From assembly GCA_050084515.1 (NCBI GenBank), contig CM114271.1, forward strand, positions 15,190,001-15,254,000: a DNA stretch of 64,000 nt, read 5' to 3'. The DNA is from Blasia pusilla. Taxonomy: Eukaryota > Marchantiophyta > Marchantiopsida > Blasiales. Each line of letters begins with the position of its first letter. Positions within the stretch are counted from its first letter, which is position 1. The notes below the pieces were generated by a model. It saw nothing but the letters and a program-made list of their open reading frames with translations, was not told the DNA's origin and ran no database searches. The position numbers and the translations under genes were made by a program. Shown here in pieces: positions 1-11,725 of this stretch.

Positions 1-191
1 ATTGGAGACAGGCTTTCTTTGTAACCAGAGGGTTGGGATCCAATCATGAAGAGATGAAACATATTCTCCAAGTGCGGCAATCCAGGATTTCTAACTGCAG
101 AAAACATTACGTGAAGTCACATTGATGGGCACAATGACGCACAAGGCAGAAAGACACAGATGCAAACAAAATGTTATGACAAATAGCATAC

Positions 192-3100
192 CTCTGCAGC
201 AACAAGACTAGTGATATCTGATTCAGTCAGTGAACTGTTGGGATTTTGCACCACACATGCAACTGGAACTTGACCTGACTCCTCATCAGGCACTCTGCAT
301 CCATCCACATCAGCAATCACTACTTAGTCTACGCCCATAAAATAATCTGTTCGAGTTTTCCTTGGCGAACAAGATTTCAAAGTACTATGACAGGAGATGG
401 CTACTTGGAAGAGTGGAGAGAAGAAGAAGAATTGATTTGTAGTCCACCAAAGCCTAACTGGCGTATGGCACCCCTTCCACATATGTGATATTCACATCTA
501 GATTTCAAACATTTCTGTTCGAAGTTCCCATAGAGGAGATTAGGTTTCAGAGTGAAGGCCTGGAACTTATTATTGACCATTGAGCAGGGAGCATAATGAA
601 GGCACACACACATGAAAGGCACACAAGGCTTGCTATCTCTCAAACATGGACCATCCATGCCCTAGGTAGGAGACAAAACTGCTTTGAGGTTGAGACTGCC
701 CCGCACTGTCCAGGGGAGAGAAAAGGGGACCTCGTTGAGAGGACCTTATGACTGTTCAGCTAACCTCTTGGTCATCTACCACTTGATGACCAAGAGGTTA
801 GCTGAGAGATAATCCGCTTGTATGTCGGAAGGAGTGACTAGACTCGATTTGAATCTCAAATGGAAAAACTACGCAAAGATCACTGAAAGACTTGGAGGGG
901 CAGAGTTGATTGCTGATGAGGGCTTCATTACTCACTCACTAGTCCTGATTGTGGGATCTAGAATCACCATTACTTTTCCATTTATTGGATGAGCAACACA
1001 ACCTGTACATGCAAGTATCTAGCTGGCGGCCTAACATAGATAGAGTGCTTACGGGACCACCACAGCGTCCAAGATCCCAGGATGCTGAAGAAGCACTTTC
1101 TCAAGCTCTGCTGGTGCAACCTGCAGAATGGACATTTGCACACGAGCTCTTTATAGGGTTCCAAGTTGCTCAATAGATAACTGGCAGATGTGTGAGGTAA
1201 GTATGGATAGCATTTTGAGATCCTGTCACTGGCACTCCAGGTCTCCACTTTTTTGTCAGGAGAATACTGTAGCAGTCTTTCATTCCTTTTCTGGGCCTCA
1301 AGAAATTTTATTTGGTGTAAGAAAATTTGTTTTGACGTCCTGAAATTCTCGCACAATTTGCTCGGGGGTAGTTGATCTGGGCCCCCGTGAACAATAACCA
1401 TCTCATTCAACCATCCGCTCAATCTCAGGCTACGACTTGTACTGGGTGAGTACAGTCTCTCTATCTCAGTGCAACAAAAACCTTGGGAATCAAGTCACTG
1501 GAAATGAAGGAGGACCTAGTGGTTATCGTACCAAGTATAAATCAAGGACATACTAACCTGGTAGGCCTTATACTTGATGAGTTCCTTTATCCGATCAACG
1601 ATGAACAAAGCCCCTTCCTCGTCAAAGTAAGCCAAGTCCCCCGTGTGTAGCCAGCCCTCAGTATCAATGGTAGCAGCTGTGGCCTCCGGATCATTGAAGT
1701 AGCCTGCATCCACCATGGATAACGAGCTTTAATGCAGAGGCGAGAGTAACGCACACTAACTACATTACATGCTCCAGTCGTGCAGAATGTGAGGCTCATT
1801 GTATTGCAGCGAGGGATCCGACATTGCTGAGATGAAAAATTGACGGATCACTCGTGGAAGTCATTCGGCACAGTAGGCCCAAATTCGGAATTTCAATGAA
1901 GAGCGAGAAGCTGTGGAGGTTGTGCTGTTGCTTACCTTTCATTATCTGGGGTCCCCGTAGCCATAGCTCTCCCTCTTCGTGAGGAGGAAGAAAAATACCG
2001 GTGCTAAGATCTACAATTTTGGCCTGTACGTTGGGGATCAAATATCCCATAGATCCTTGTGGTGCATCCTCGACCCCATGCGGACCGTCTGATACAGACA
2101 CTATGCTTACCGTTTCCGTCATGCCATAACCCTGTGGTTGTCATCAATAGAAATGCCGAGCTTGATCAGTATAGGATCCTAAAGTTAGTTATCACATGCA
2201 ATCACCAGCTGAAGAAGCCGGCTAACAAAATGGGGATCACCAACTTCTCGAGTATAGATGGGGGTTCCGTGCATGAAATCGAGAAGCCTTGACCCCAAGC
2301 GAAAGAGCGGAAGGTACAAGTGAACAAAGGGCTCACAAGAAACTCTACAGCAAGAGAGATTCCAAGTTGGGGTAGTGGACATGGTGGTCTAACCTGTGAG
2401 AATCTGATGTTGGGGAACCGTGTGTGATAGGTGTCGACTACACTCTTCGGTAATGAAGCCCCACCACAGGCGATGAGGACTAGAGAGCTGAGGTCGAACT
2501 TCTGGACAACAGGTTGCTTCGCCAGAGCAACAATTATGGGCAGAACAGCTGGGAAACTCTTAATCTTATATTTTTCGATCGCCTGGAGCATACGAACGAA
2601 GTCGAATCTCTCCATGATGACATTGGTGGATCCCCAGCGCAGGTTTGCACCTGAGACCTGACACAACCCATAAATGTGGAACATGGGAATGGGGATCAGA
2701 CCAGTCAATTCTTCGAAGGGAATTTTATCGTTGGAAGCATCTCGTGCGTTCTCCTCGAATACGCAGACCGCTGCTTGGAGAGCTATGAAATTCCTGTGTG
2801 TGAGAGTGACTCTTTTGCTGAGGCCTGATGTCGAAGGGGAGAAGATCAATGCTGCAGTGTCACTCTGAAAAACCTGTACTTCTGGAAATTTGCTCGAGTC
2901 TGTTGCGAGTACCACAGAGAAAGGGGTAAATGAAATGCCAGCCAGCTCCTCTTTTTGCCCCTTGACATCCCCAAGCAGAACCAGACCCAGGCTGCAATCT
3001 CTCACTTTCTCCACCAGCTTCACATCAGTGATGGCGTACTGTGCACCTGATACCTTGATCTGAGTTGCAATTTCGTGCTTGGAACTCACTGGGTTCATGG

Positions 3101-3473
3101 TTGTGGCAATGGCGCCCAAGGAAGTGGTCGCCAGAAATATGACCGGGTAATAGATGGTATTGTTCAACAAGATCGCCAGCACGTCACCCTTCTTCACACC
3201 GAGCTCAGCCAAGCCGGAAGCAACTCTCTTCACCTTTTCATGAAGCTCACCGTAAGTAATGAACTCGTCTGTGTCGGCATCGATCAAAATCTTCCTGCCC
3301 GAGAACTCCGGCTTTTCATGGATTGAAGAGAAGAGATATGTCACCAGATTCATATCTGCCTGCTCTGGGAGCTCACTAGTTGGCCAGGGACTCCGATATG
3401 TGCCACTATCCTCGTCGAAAATCGCATGTCCCATCTTCAATCCCAGACGGAGATGGGAACCACTGCACAACAC
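192..3473 (-). CDS. 4-coumarate:CoA ligase-like (4CLL) adenylating enzyme, partial (3' end off window)
   Basis: This is an acyl-activating enzyme of the ANL superfamily, which makes an acyl-AMP and then an acyl-CoA; the family acts on phenylpropanoid, fatty or oxylipin acids. Five exons join in phase with GT-AG introns: 3473-2394, 2131-1936, 1703-1558, 1120-1053 and 294-192, giving 531 codons. The last exon(s), with the catalytic-lysine motif near PSGK, lie beyond position 1. Visible motifs are GYGMTE (exon 2 start), GELWLRG, the TGD motif in [25 protein letters not shown], then VAPAELE (exon 4 start) and PDEESGQVP (exon 5). The ATP-loop motif, normally SSGTTGxxKGV, reads [11 protein letters not shown], so a usually invariant glycine is missing. 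The start is uncertain: ATG at 3473 or at 3434 (MGHAIFDE). The substrate cannot be told from sequence, and no 4CL-specific call is made. Introns are 232-758 bp. Confidence 0.9.
756..805. repeat. Perfect 21-bp inverted repeat (hairpin) in intron 4 of the 4CLL gene
   Basis: The arm at 756-776 (TCAGCTAACCTCTTGGTCATC) is matched without mismatch by its reverse complement at 785-805, around an 8-nt loop. It lies in the 758-bp intron between exons 4 and 5. It may be a small MITE remnant or an RNA hairpin; nothing shows which. Confidence 0.9.
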
Positions 3474-5720
3474 CGAGCGATTGAGAGGATAGTCAGCACT
3501 TCCTTTCTCCTTCCCTCTCCAACTTCTGACTACCTCTCTCTCCCTCTCTCAACTAAACTCTTGCGCCTTGTATGACGATGGGGATGAAACCTCTAGTCAC
3601 TACTTGGTCACCTGCACAAAATTCACAACACACAGAGCAAGAGCATATGCTGATATTGCTAAGCTGGTAATACAGAATTGTTCAATACATTCAGTAGCCT
3701 AGATTCATTGGCCAAAGCTGCTGCACTGGTATGTTATGGTCATTGGGGATCCCCATCAGGTAAAGTAGATGGTGTGGTGAAGAGCTTCTTGGTTGACACT
3801 TAAAAGCTCCGCACTTTGGCCAGCACTCACACTAAATGAGAGTGTCTCCCTCCTCTCATATGGTACCTTCTTCACTTCTTCCTCTCTCAACACCCATCCT
3901 AGTCTCAGCACCGTTCAACCTGGGGTCTATGGTCGCAAGGCTACGACAGGCACTACTTAATGAGTACAGTCTCTCTCTCTGGTCTATGGTCGCAAGACTA
4001 CGAGACTCTACTGTACAGTCTCTCACATATACGAATCATTGTGGACAATAGATCACTTCATTCGTAATCTTGACAACTCTCTAGCTCGCGAGACATGACA
4101 GTTGTGTATGCTCGAACGAGTGATTTGAAATCCTAGGCGATGAATTTTTTTTCTCCATGTTCACGACTCCCTTACCCAAATCTCCCTTCAGTCAGGCTCA
4201 GGATTTCTCGTTTGATATTCTGTTTGACGAGTGTGGGTAAAGTGCCATCCTCCAGTAGCAACTCCTTCCCCCACAAGTACTCACTGCGCTCTCGAGCTCA
4301 GATCGGTCTCCCTATCCATTCTGGCAACCCTCTCAATCTACCCTCCATCCCCTGCTCGCGCTGCGTCCTGCAGGGACTCGGGCTGTGTGTATGGCTGGGG
4401 CAAAGACCTACCTCTGGGTAGTAAACTTGGCCCGTCGTGGAGCAGAGGGACTCCACACACATTCACTGGGCCGCTTCTGCCCCACTGCGAAACACAAATT
4501 CGAGGTACTCATTCTGTCCGGGACGCAGGATCTCCTCATCGTTGTGTGCTCGGACAAGAGACCACCACCGAGCTCAACTCTCAAGACCACCTCCTCTCAG
4601 CCCAGGCCATACAGATCCCCGAATTGCATGGAGACTGTCGACCAGGAGACAGGCGGCTCGGTTTTACCGACTGACAGCATTCATGTGAACGACGACTCTT
4701 GGTGCTGTCTCGTCTGGTGTACCTCACGGCCGCTCGTCTCGGGCTTTCGCCGTGTTGGTTCTGGAGATTGGAGCGGGAAGGTCGGGAAGAGAATGGATGG
4801 AGGAAAGGGAAAGGGAAACGAGTTCTAATGGTGCTGTGCAGCGTCTCTCTGGTGCTTCCAAGCGTTGTCGCTACAGACGAGTGATCTCGCAGTCCATGAG
4901 TCAGTGCGCTGATAGTTCCGAAAGCGGAAGACTACTTCTTCTTCTTCATATCCGTCTCCATTTCGGCTCGGCTCCCGAGTCTCTCCTCGCAGCGTTCATA
5001 ATTTCATTTCATCATGAAGAAGCTCTCGACTCATTGGCTCGCTGTCGTAATGGCAGAAATGCGCAAATGTGCCGTTTCTCCCGCGTCTTCTGAGGATGAT
5101 CATGGGCAGCAGGTCCGGCTTCGGTGAGCACTGCGTCCGCACCTCTCAGGTGTTGCAATTCGGGTTTGGTTGTCTGATCCTTACCCTTCCCTCCGCCTCG
5201 TTGCTCTACTGCAAGAACCCACAACTACTAAACTCACTCTCACGATCCCAATAACACAGCCTCGCGAGCTCGCGAACCGATTCATGTGATCAGTCGAAAA
5301 ACGGACACAGAGAACCAACCAAACGAATGCACTTTCCTGCCCTTCGATCCCAGAGCGCCTACACTACTCTCGCAGGCGAATGCCAAGCTCAAACGGGTCA
5401 GAAAAAGGAATCCCCGCTGTGGCTGAGACCCTGCGCTCTTCTCTTGCCAATGGCACGACATCCCCCCACGAAATCGGTTTCCTGAGAGCGCGCCGCTCTT
5501 GCCATTTCCAGAAATCGGACAGACATACTCCATCCCGAGACGGCTATTGGACCTCGATATACAAAGCTTTCTGCAACACACCATGCTCAAACGAGGGCTG
5601 AGAGAGGACGTGATTTTTTCTGTCCCCTGGGACCTGAAGGGCCCTGGGACTTCGATTTTCTTAGAGAGAGATGAAGCGTTTTGTTCTCCATGGGAAACTC
5701 AAAGAGCCCTGGCATTTGTT

Positions 5721-5721
5721 T

Positions 5722-5762
<41 letters not shown>
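5721..5762. repeat. Compound microsatellite (TG)n(AG)n
   Basis: A run of about eight TG units passes directly into about thirteen GA units. Confidence 0.95.
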
Positions 5763-6177
5763 CCTGAATTAGACTGGATGCTGCACAACGCTATGATTCA
5801 CGAGCACAGAGCAGACATGCCAGTTTCGATCCCGAACACTCGCGAATTCGCTGGCAGCACACCAATGCACCCGCATTCCAATCCAATCCAATTCTTCCCA
5901 CTCCTCACAGGCGGCACCACAGCAATCACACTACCTCCTCCTCCCCGCCACTCCCTCCTCCTCCTCCTCCAACTGCCACCACCAGCGCCAGCACCAGCAA
6001 CAACAGCAGCAGCTGAGCACGAGAAGATCTGCCCGTGGACGACTTCAGCTGAGCTACCGCCGAAGAAGAAGCTCATGGAAGCTCGCCAGTTTTGAACTCC
6101 TCGATTCCACTATAAAGAGAAAACGACTCCGGAAAGAAATGCGTGCAGCCGCTTCAATGCGTAGAAGCTCATGGAAG

Positions 6178-6223
6178 GTCGGTCGTTCGGTCGGTCGGTG
6201 GGTCCGTCCGTCCGTCCGTGACA
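6178..6223. repeat. Tetranucleotide repeat, GGTC/CGTC type
   Basis: Imperfect GGTCGGTC units change to CCGTCCGT units, inside the unassigned GC-richer region. Confidence 0.85.
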
Positions 6224-6856
6224 GTGTGACTCCGTCTCGTTCATCCAAGTCAACAAAGAAACAAAGGGGACGCCTTTGGGGGTGCTCTGTACCTCCAAAA
6301 AACGACGCCGACGAAAAAATAATAATAATGGCCCGAACCTTCTATTTTCCCCGTCGCACCACCACTGCTGCGTGCTCGTCGCCCGTCGCCACCTTAGTCG
6401 ACCGGGAACTCCCAGTCCCCCAAATCTGCCGGTGCACCTTCGCCGCGCGTGCCGTTGGTTCGGACACTCCTCGCCGGTCCGGGAAACAAGGATCTTTCAA
6501 TGATGTCGCCAGCGGACTCCTCCCGCTCATAATAAAGAAAGACCGACAACACACAAAAGCCATGGAATTTCTAGAATTCTCTTGCCTTCGTTATGGCGGG
6601 CCCCGCTTGCGTCCACTTACCTTATCAAAGGTCCCACACATGCCCATAACCCATTCAAAACGTCCTCTTGGAGTCGTAGTTTCCTCGTGTACGCTTTGAA
6701 ATACTAATAAAAGAGAAGGCATCAATAACATTATATGTGCAAATTTATTATATGTAAAATCGACTTAGTCTAATGTTATTTTTTCCCCTCGTAGTCCAAC
6801 TTCTTATTATTACAAGCGTGTTGCTTTGGTTTTCATTTCATTTGGTTGAACTTGGA

Positions 6857-7107
6857 CCTCATGGCTATTCATCCTCGGGTTAGCAGTGGGTTATAATTCA
6901 AGAAGGGGCCGTGCAAAACGATTTGCACTAAACGCCCTCGGAACGTGAGACTTCCCTCTCTATAGTGAGCACATCCTCCACTCCACCGGAGTCTCCTGCG
7001 TCTAGTAAATGGTATCAATAAACTATTTATTCTCTTATCCAAACAGATTTTATGGTTAAGGGATCTTGACCTTGGGTTAACTAACATGAGGATGAATAGG
7101 CATGAGG
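6857..7107. mobile_element. MITE-like element with terminal inverted repeats
   Basis: The left end CCTCATGGCTATTCATCCTC (6857-6876) is repeated inverted with one mismatch at 7088-7107, and weaker pairing continues inward (GTTAG). The 251-bp interior has no coding frame of interest. Size and termini fit a non-autonomous DNA transposon; no clear target duplication was seen, so the class is open. Confidence 0.6.
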
Positions 7108-7461
7108 AACTTGGAAGGTGCGAATGAAAGAATGGAGGATTTTTGAGTGTTTTGTTAGTAATTATTCCTAAATAAATAAATCTTAGACTTAACTCAAGTT
7201 TGAATTTTGGATCTTTTTATTTCCACTTATGTTGGTGTTTTCTAAAGTATTTGTGTTTTGGTTTTTCCTCTAGTGAATATGTCAATAAATTCCTAAACAT
7301 AGCTTCATATATTGCATTTTTTTACTACAATTTCCGGTTACATTTGGTTCAATGGATTTCCTTGGCTTTTTTCGTTCTTTTATTACTTTATAGGTCTAAC
7401 ATTATGACCTCATCCCTTCATATCAATCATCAATATATATCTTCCATTTTCTCTTCACATC

Positions 7462-8166
7462 TGTCGTGCGCATACACATCGCTACACAACATACATCGTT
7501 GTCATCGAACACACACACAAACACGCACGATCCCATGCTAACTCATGGTATCCAAACAACAAAACAAGAAGTACCAAAATATCTCCAATAAAATAAGATC
7601 CCATCTCTCTCACTATACCATAGTTCTCACATGTCTCTCTCAATGTCAAACCAAACCCACTCTCCTAATGAGAGGCTTGGGTTACACTCACAAGGCAAGG
7701 GACCATAACTCCGCCACCTCGTGCCAAGAGGTTCAACAAAGAGAGAATGAGCTCTCAAGCTCTTTCTCCTTGAAGTATACCCCTCCCCTCCCCCAAGCTC
7801 TCTCAATGGCAACCTATGCTCCCAAGTCACCTCCTTGGCTCTTGACATGATACAAGAGGTCAAGGGTCACTTAACAAAAATAGAAAGTTGACCATATACT
7901 CAGAATGGTACTTGCCTAAAATAGTAAGTTTCTCGATATGGCTCCAAATGAGCCGAAATGAAGGGGAAACATGCTCTCTCAGATTTATCGGGGCCTCAGC
8001 AGGTCATCCCTTGACCTCCTCAGCCTATATCCGTGACAATTGTTGTGCATATACTCATCGCTACACAACATACATGGTTGTCACTAAATATGCACACAAA
8101 CACGCACTATCTCATGCTAACTCATGGCATCCAAACAACAAGACAAGAAGTACCAAAATATCTCCA
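7462..8166 (-). repeat. LTR-like terminal module of copy A
   Basis: It is similar along its length to 37,854-38,605 (copy B), and its central part is similar, inverted, to 11,215-11,725. In element direction it starts TGGAGATATTTTGG just after a purine tract (TAGGGGGGC...) and ends CACGACA, that is TG...CA. About 125 bp are repeated directly at its two ends (7,462-7,590 and 8,038-8,166). Confidence 0.75.
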
Positions 8167-8351
8167 ATTGCCCCCCTAGCTGGTGTTTAGGTCCCTCTAA
8201 TTCCAGATAGACATATATCCCTACCTACCATGACATATATCTCTTGGAGGGTAAGAGCAAGAAGGACGGGTGCTCATTTGGCCCCATCGTTAGTCGCCTT
8301 CTTGTCATCCATATCACAGACACATGTCAGAATATAGAACTACCTACGCTA

Positions 8352-8930
8352 TGTACATCTGGGACACACCCATCGTTCCTGAGGAACCCTAGTGCGAGGT
8401 GGCATCAAACATGTTATATGTCATCCTCTCGAACATCCATCACAGACTAGCATAGTGGTTGCACCACGGGTGGAACCACACAACATTCACCGCAAGTCGG
8501 CAGGAACTACTGCTAAGATCGGATCAAGTATAGCGTCAATATTTGGAATATGACATAGCGCACAATTACGCACATGGTCCTTCCAAACTATACCATCGCG
8601 TTCCTCCAATAAGAGAACATCGGATGGCAAAACCTCAAGCACTCTTAAGGTAATGTGCCCTGCAGTCACATTCAAGGTCGTGGATGCCGTCCGCTGCAAG
8701 TAGACATAGCCTCCCTGATGAAACCTCCCGATAGTAGGTCGATAATCACCTTCCCAAAGAGTCGCATATCTCAATGTACCCCGATGTTGCGCAATCACCA
8801 AGTTCTCAAATGCCATGGGCATCACTCTCCGAAACAACTCATCCCTCTACTGAATCTGTATCCCATCGCCAACCATGGAAATTGGAGGTCCCAATCTCCA
8901 AGGTGACCTCTCTGCAAGCCATACTTGCGT
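8352..8930 (-). pseudogene. Integrase C-terminal region plus PHD finger, copy A (broken)
   Basis: This is the remains of the integrase tail. It has an SH3-like stretch (GGYVYLQRTAS...), the family signature VWKDHVRNCALCH near 8,560, then a PHD-type zinc finger at 8,352-8,492. The finger shows MLVCDGC, a histidine, a cysteine and a closing WVCPRC. Two in-frame TGA codons interrupt it: one where copy B has TAT and a cysteine is expected, the other where copy B has TGG. The upstream end is the deletion junction to the protease linker. Confidence 0.75.
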
Positions 8931-10082
8931 AGTCTCTAACCCGTCACACTCTTGTGCAAACGTCTCGCTCCACGTGGTCTGCATATGCTCAGTGGCTAAG
9001 CGTCGAAGCTCCACAGTCGAGCCCCAAAGTGGCACCTCTCTTCCACGGATTGATGCGGCTACCATGACACTCCTCTCCATAGAAATTTCACGAATGGGAG
9101 TATCCTCTGCATTGACATGTTTCTCAATCAAATCACTAGGCCAAGTGATGGCACTCCTTTATGCTACTAAGGTTGGCATCTCTCCTGGCCGTCGTTCGAT
9201 CATTGCACCTGTGAATTGAACGGGTAATGAGCTAAGGCGCCCATTACCTAACTCCCATCCTGGTTTGTAGGACGCTGACTCCTCCTAGTAATCCAGGGAA
9301 AACCCCATCGGATATAACACTGCTCCACCAACCAAGACGTCGTAGGACTCTATATCAGTCACTATCGCCTTGGCTCGCACCACAGACTCATTTGTAGGAT
9401 GTCCCGGGCGAATCCTCACCACGACCTCTTATCGGGTGATATACTATGTGGTACTTGCTCTACCCAAGGAAGTCTCTATCTGGAATGGACAACGCTCCAT
9501 GTTGGCTCTCGTTAAGCCTAATCCTCTTAATGACGTTTTTCCCAACATTAGGGGTTGCACTCCTGAATCTAACAAGAAGCGTTGCGGACTAAAAGCTCTA
9601 CCTCCTGGACTCACCAATAGGAAGACCTCTCCCCGGTTATCCAGCAACACAACACCAAGAGAAGCCATGGCATGCTCTATCGTGGGTCTAGCCAGCATCT
9701 CCGCCATCCTAGCAACTGCAGCCTGCCATGAATCCGACGTGGACGGCCCAAGCATCCGCTCCAAGGGCAAGTCCATCACCTCTGAATGTGATCCAATAAC
9801 TCCAACTCCACGCTCATATAGCATAGCGGCCATCCAAAATACCTCGACGGGTGTACCTCCCAACGTCATAACATCGAAAGCAGTAAACACCAGAGCACGG
9901 TACACCATTGTGGCCGCCCCCAACATCGTACTCGACACATGCTCCTCTTGAGCATCAACAATAGGAGTCATCACACTCGCTTCTTCCATCGCCCTCCGTG
10001 CATGTACACCAATCTCATTACCAACTCTCCGGGAACTTTGATCATGACCAATCGATGGGGTACTCATCGTCTCAGACAACAT
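8931..10082 (-). pseudogene. Gag-pol linker and aspartic protease, copy A
   Basis: The largest intact frame runs 10,082-9,444. It contains the retropepsin-type active site LLDSG (codons near 9,561-9,569) in the context FLLDSGVQPLMLGK. Downstream frames (for example 9,131-8,931) hold the conserved linker with SMERSVMVAAS and EVPLWGST, which in copy B leads directly into the methyltransferase. Here the linker ends at the deletion junction. The protease would mature Gag-Pol in virus-like particles. Stops between the frames show the copy is dead. Confidence 0.8.
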
Positions 10083-10088
10083 GAAAGA

Positions 10089-11231
10089 CTAAGGAAGCCT
10101 GGTTTGTTTCCTGGATTCCCCTCGTTGTGGATCCAACTCTGCTCCAAGCGTCACAACTGCAACGGCCTCCATCTGGGCAACCTCGCACATCCAACTAGGA
10201 TCCTCCATATCTATAGTTGCTCCATATGAAGTCGATGCCATGGATTCGACATCGGGTAACCTCAATGCCATAGCGGCAATTTTCTCTTGTAGTTGTTGTA
10301 TCTGAGCAGCCATCCCAGCCTCACACCTGGCATCTCCCTCGATATGTGTAGGTGATGGGACTCTACCTCCTCCACGGGCAGCTCCACCACCCTGTCGGGC
10401 AACTCCAGCTCCTCGTCCCCCAATGTGACCACCTGGTGCACGATCTGTAGGCCCATCCGGACCGGCTACTTGCTCTGATGCCCTCTCTGGCCCTCGGTCA
10501 GGACCTAACTCAAGGTGTAAACTGAAACACCTGGCGCGTGTGTGACCATACCTCTGAAAATAGTCACAATGATAACCTCCTGGTGCAGCACCATCTCCTC
10601 CTCCATGTTGAGGCACACGTCCATGATCCTGATGATGGGCTCCACCACATGACCAACAAATAATCATAGGCGGTTTCTGTTGAGTTGCATATGAAGGCGC
10701 AGGTCTCTGTGGCATGGCCTCTCAATATCCTCCCTCAACTCATGGTGCCACAATCGACCTATCTCGGAGTCAACGTTGTTGCATTGGTGGTGCAGACAAT
10801 CCTGACTGCTCTCCCCCAAAACCTATGGTGGCTACGCTCTCCTCCGCCATGTTGCGCTCAATGTTCTTGGCTGTCCTAAAAAAATCTCTCAATGTAGGGG
10901 AGGTATTCATAAGAAGCACCCCCTCCCGTACCCGTGTCCGTAGGGTCCGGTCCAACATCGCATACCATGACTGGATAGCCTGAGCTTCTGTCACCCCTTG
11001 AGTGACGTTGATCACCCGGCGCAAGCGAGTGTAAATCTCATGCAAACTGTCACCCGAGCACCTTTGGAAGTTGTGGATGCTTCGCAACTTCTCCGTCTAT
11101 ACCCCCTGGTAGCTCGCCCTCAACTCAGCGAAGAACTCAACCACGGGGTTGAACTTGGGACGAACCCGACTAGACGTTGCAACTGCTCCAATGCGAGTGA
11201 CCTCTCTGTCACATCTTTAAGGATAGATCGA
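10089..11231 (-). pseudogene. Gag (capsid and nucleocapsid parts), copy A
   Basis: Frames 11,231-10,770 and 10,715-10,089 are the middle and end of Gag. The capsid-like part has FNPVVEFFAELRASYQGV, a stop, then LHEIYTRLRR and QSWYAMLDRTL, matching copy C. The nucleocapsid part has CWSCGGAHHQDHG, a zinc knuckle whose last cysteine is changed, followed by a glycine/arginine-rich stretch. A single TAG near 10,086 separates it from the protease frame. The N-terminal third is missing at the junction with the inverted LTR. Confidence 0.75.
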
Positions 11232-11725
11232 TGAGATGTAGTATAGCGCCTTCGTGAGTAGTGTAGGACATGCTCATTAGGTGGAGGATGACTTGTTGAG
11301 GCCTCGAGAAACTTGAGAGAGCAGGTTTCCCCTTCGTTTCAGCTCATTTGGAGCCATATTGAGGAACTTACTATTTTAGGTAAGTACTATTTTGAGTATA
11401 TGATCAATTTTCTATTTTTGATAAGTGGCCTTTGACCTCCTACATCAGGTCAAGAGCCAAGGAGGTGACTTGGGAGGATAGGTTACCATGGAGAGAGCTT
11501 GGGAGAGGGAAGGGATATACCTCAAAGAGAGAGAGCTTGAGAGCTCATTCTCTCTTTGTTGAACCTCTTGGCATGAGGCGGCGGAGTTATGGTCCCTTGC
11601 CTTGTGAGTGTAAGCCAAGCCTCTCATTAGGAGAGTGGGTTTGGTTTGACATGAGAGAGAGTGCACACCTTTGAGAGCTATGGTGTAAGATGGTGTAGAA
11701 AGAGATTGGATCTTACTTTACAAAG
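11215..11725 (+). repeat. LTR fragment in plus orientation (5' LTR of fragment E)
   Basis: It matches the reverse complement of the central parts of 7,590-8,030 and 37,980-38,470. The shared string around GGCTTGGCTTACACTCACAAGG is easily seen on either strand. It lies head to head with copy A, so it is not copy A's own 5' LTR in normal orientation. It lacks the 125-bp end repeats and ends near ATCTTACTTTA. Confidence 0.75.

Larger units (their letters stand above)
3560..6720. other. GC-richer unassigned region upstream of the 4CLL gene
   Basis: It starts with the likely 5' leader and promoter of the 4CLL gene. It contains several overlapping open frames on both strands around 4,140-4,830 and 5,780-6,700. 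None shows a recognisable domain; a short VYGWGKD stretch near 4,390 recalls RCC1 repeats but does not recur. A segment with 'tacagtctctct' and 'aggctacgac' is repeated at about 1,425-1,465 and 3,935-3,985. Low-complexity purine/pyrimidine and tetranucleotide repeats are present. I cannot assign a gene here. Confidence 0.5.
7462..11231 (-). mobile_element. Ty3/gypsy retrotransposon copy A (methyltransferase family), internally deleted
   Basis: In element direction it carries gag, aspartic protease, the end of integrase, a PHD finger and a 3' LTR-like module. Compared with copy B, one deletion joins the protease-methyltransferase linker to the integrase C-terminal region at about 8,930. It removes what in copy B is about 3.7 kb: methyltransferase, RT, RNase H and the integrase core. 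A second deletion of about 130 bp lies near 8,845. There is no 5' LTR of its own: gag stops at about 11,231 against an LTR in the opposite orientation. Confidence 0.88.

Noticed and set aside
756-805. Transcription terminator
   Set aside because: No U-tract, and it lies within an intron of a nuclear gene.
1128-1343. Plus-strand frames opposite the 4CLL exons
   Set aside because: Shadows of the minus-strand gene and its introns; the minus strand has matching splice phases and family motifs.
4231-4828. RCC1-like or other gene in overlapping plus-strand frames
   Set aside because: Only VYGWGKD resembles RCC1; there is no repeat periodicity, and two frames are open at once, as expected from GC-rich low-stop sequence.
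5798-6699. Glycine/alanine-rich protein (minus) or 186-residue protein (plus)
   Set aside because: Frames reflect triplet-like low-complexity DNA (CTCCTC, GCAGCA) and overlap each other; no conserved motif.
8350-8960. Host PHD-finger gene
   Set aside because: Continuous with the integrase tail and repeated at the same place in copy B.
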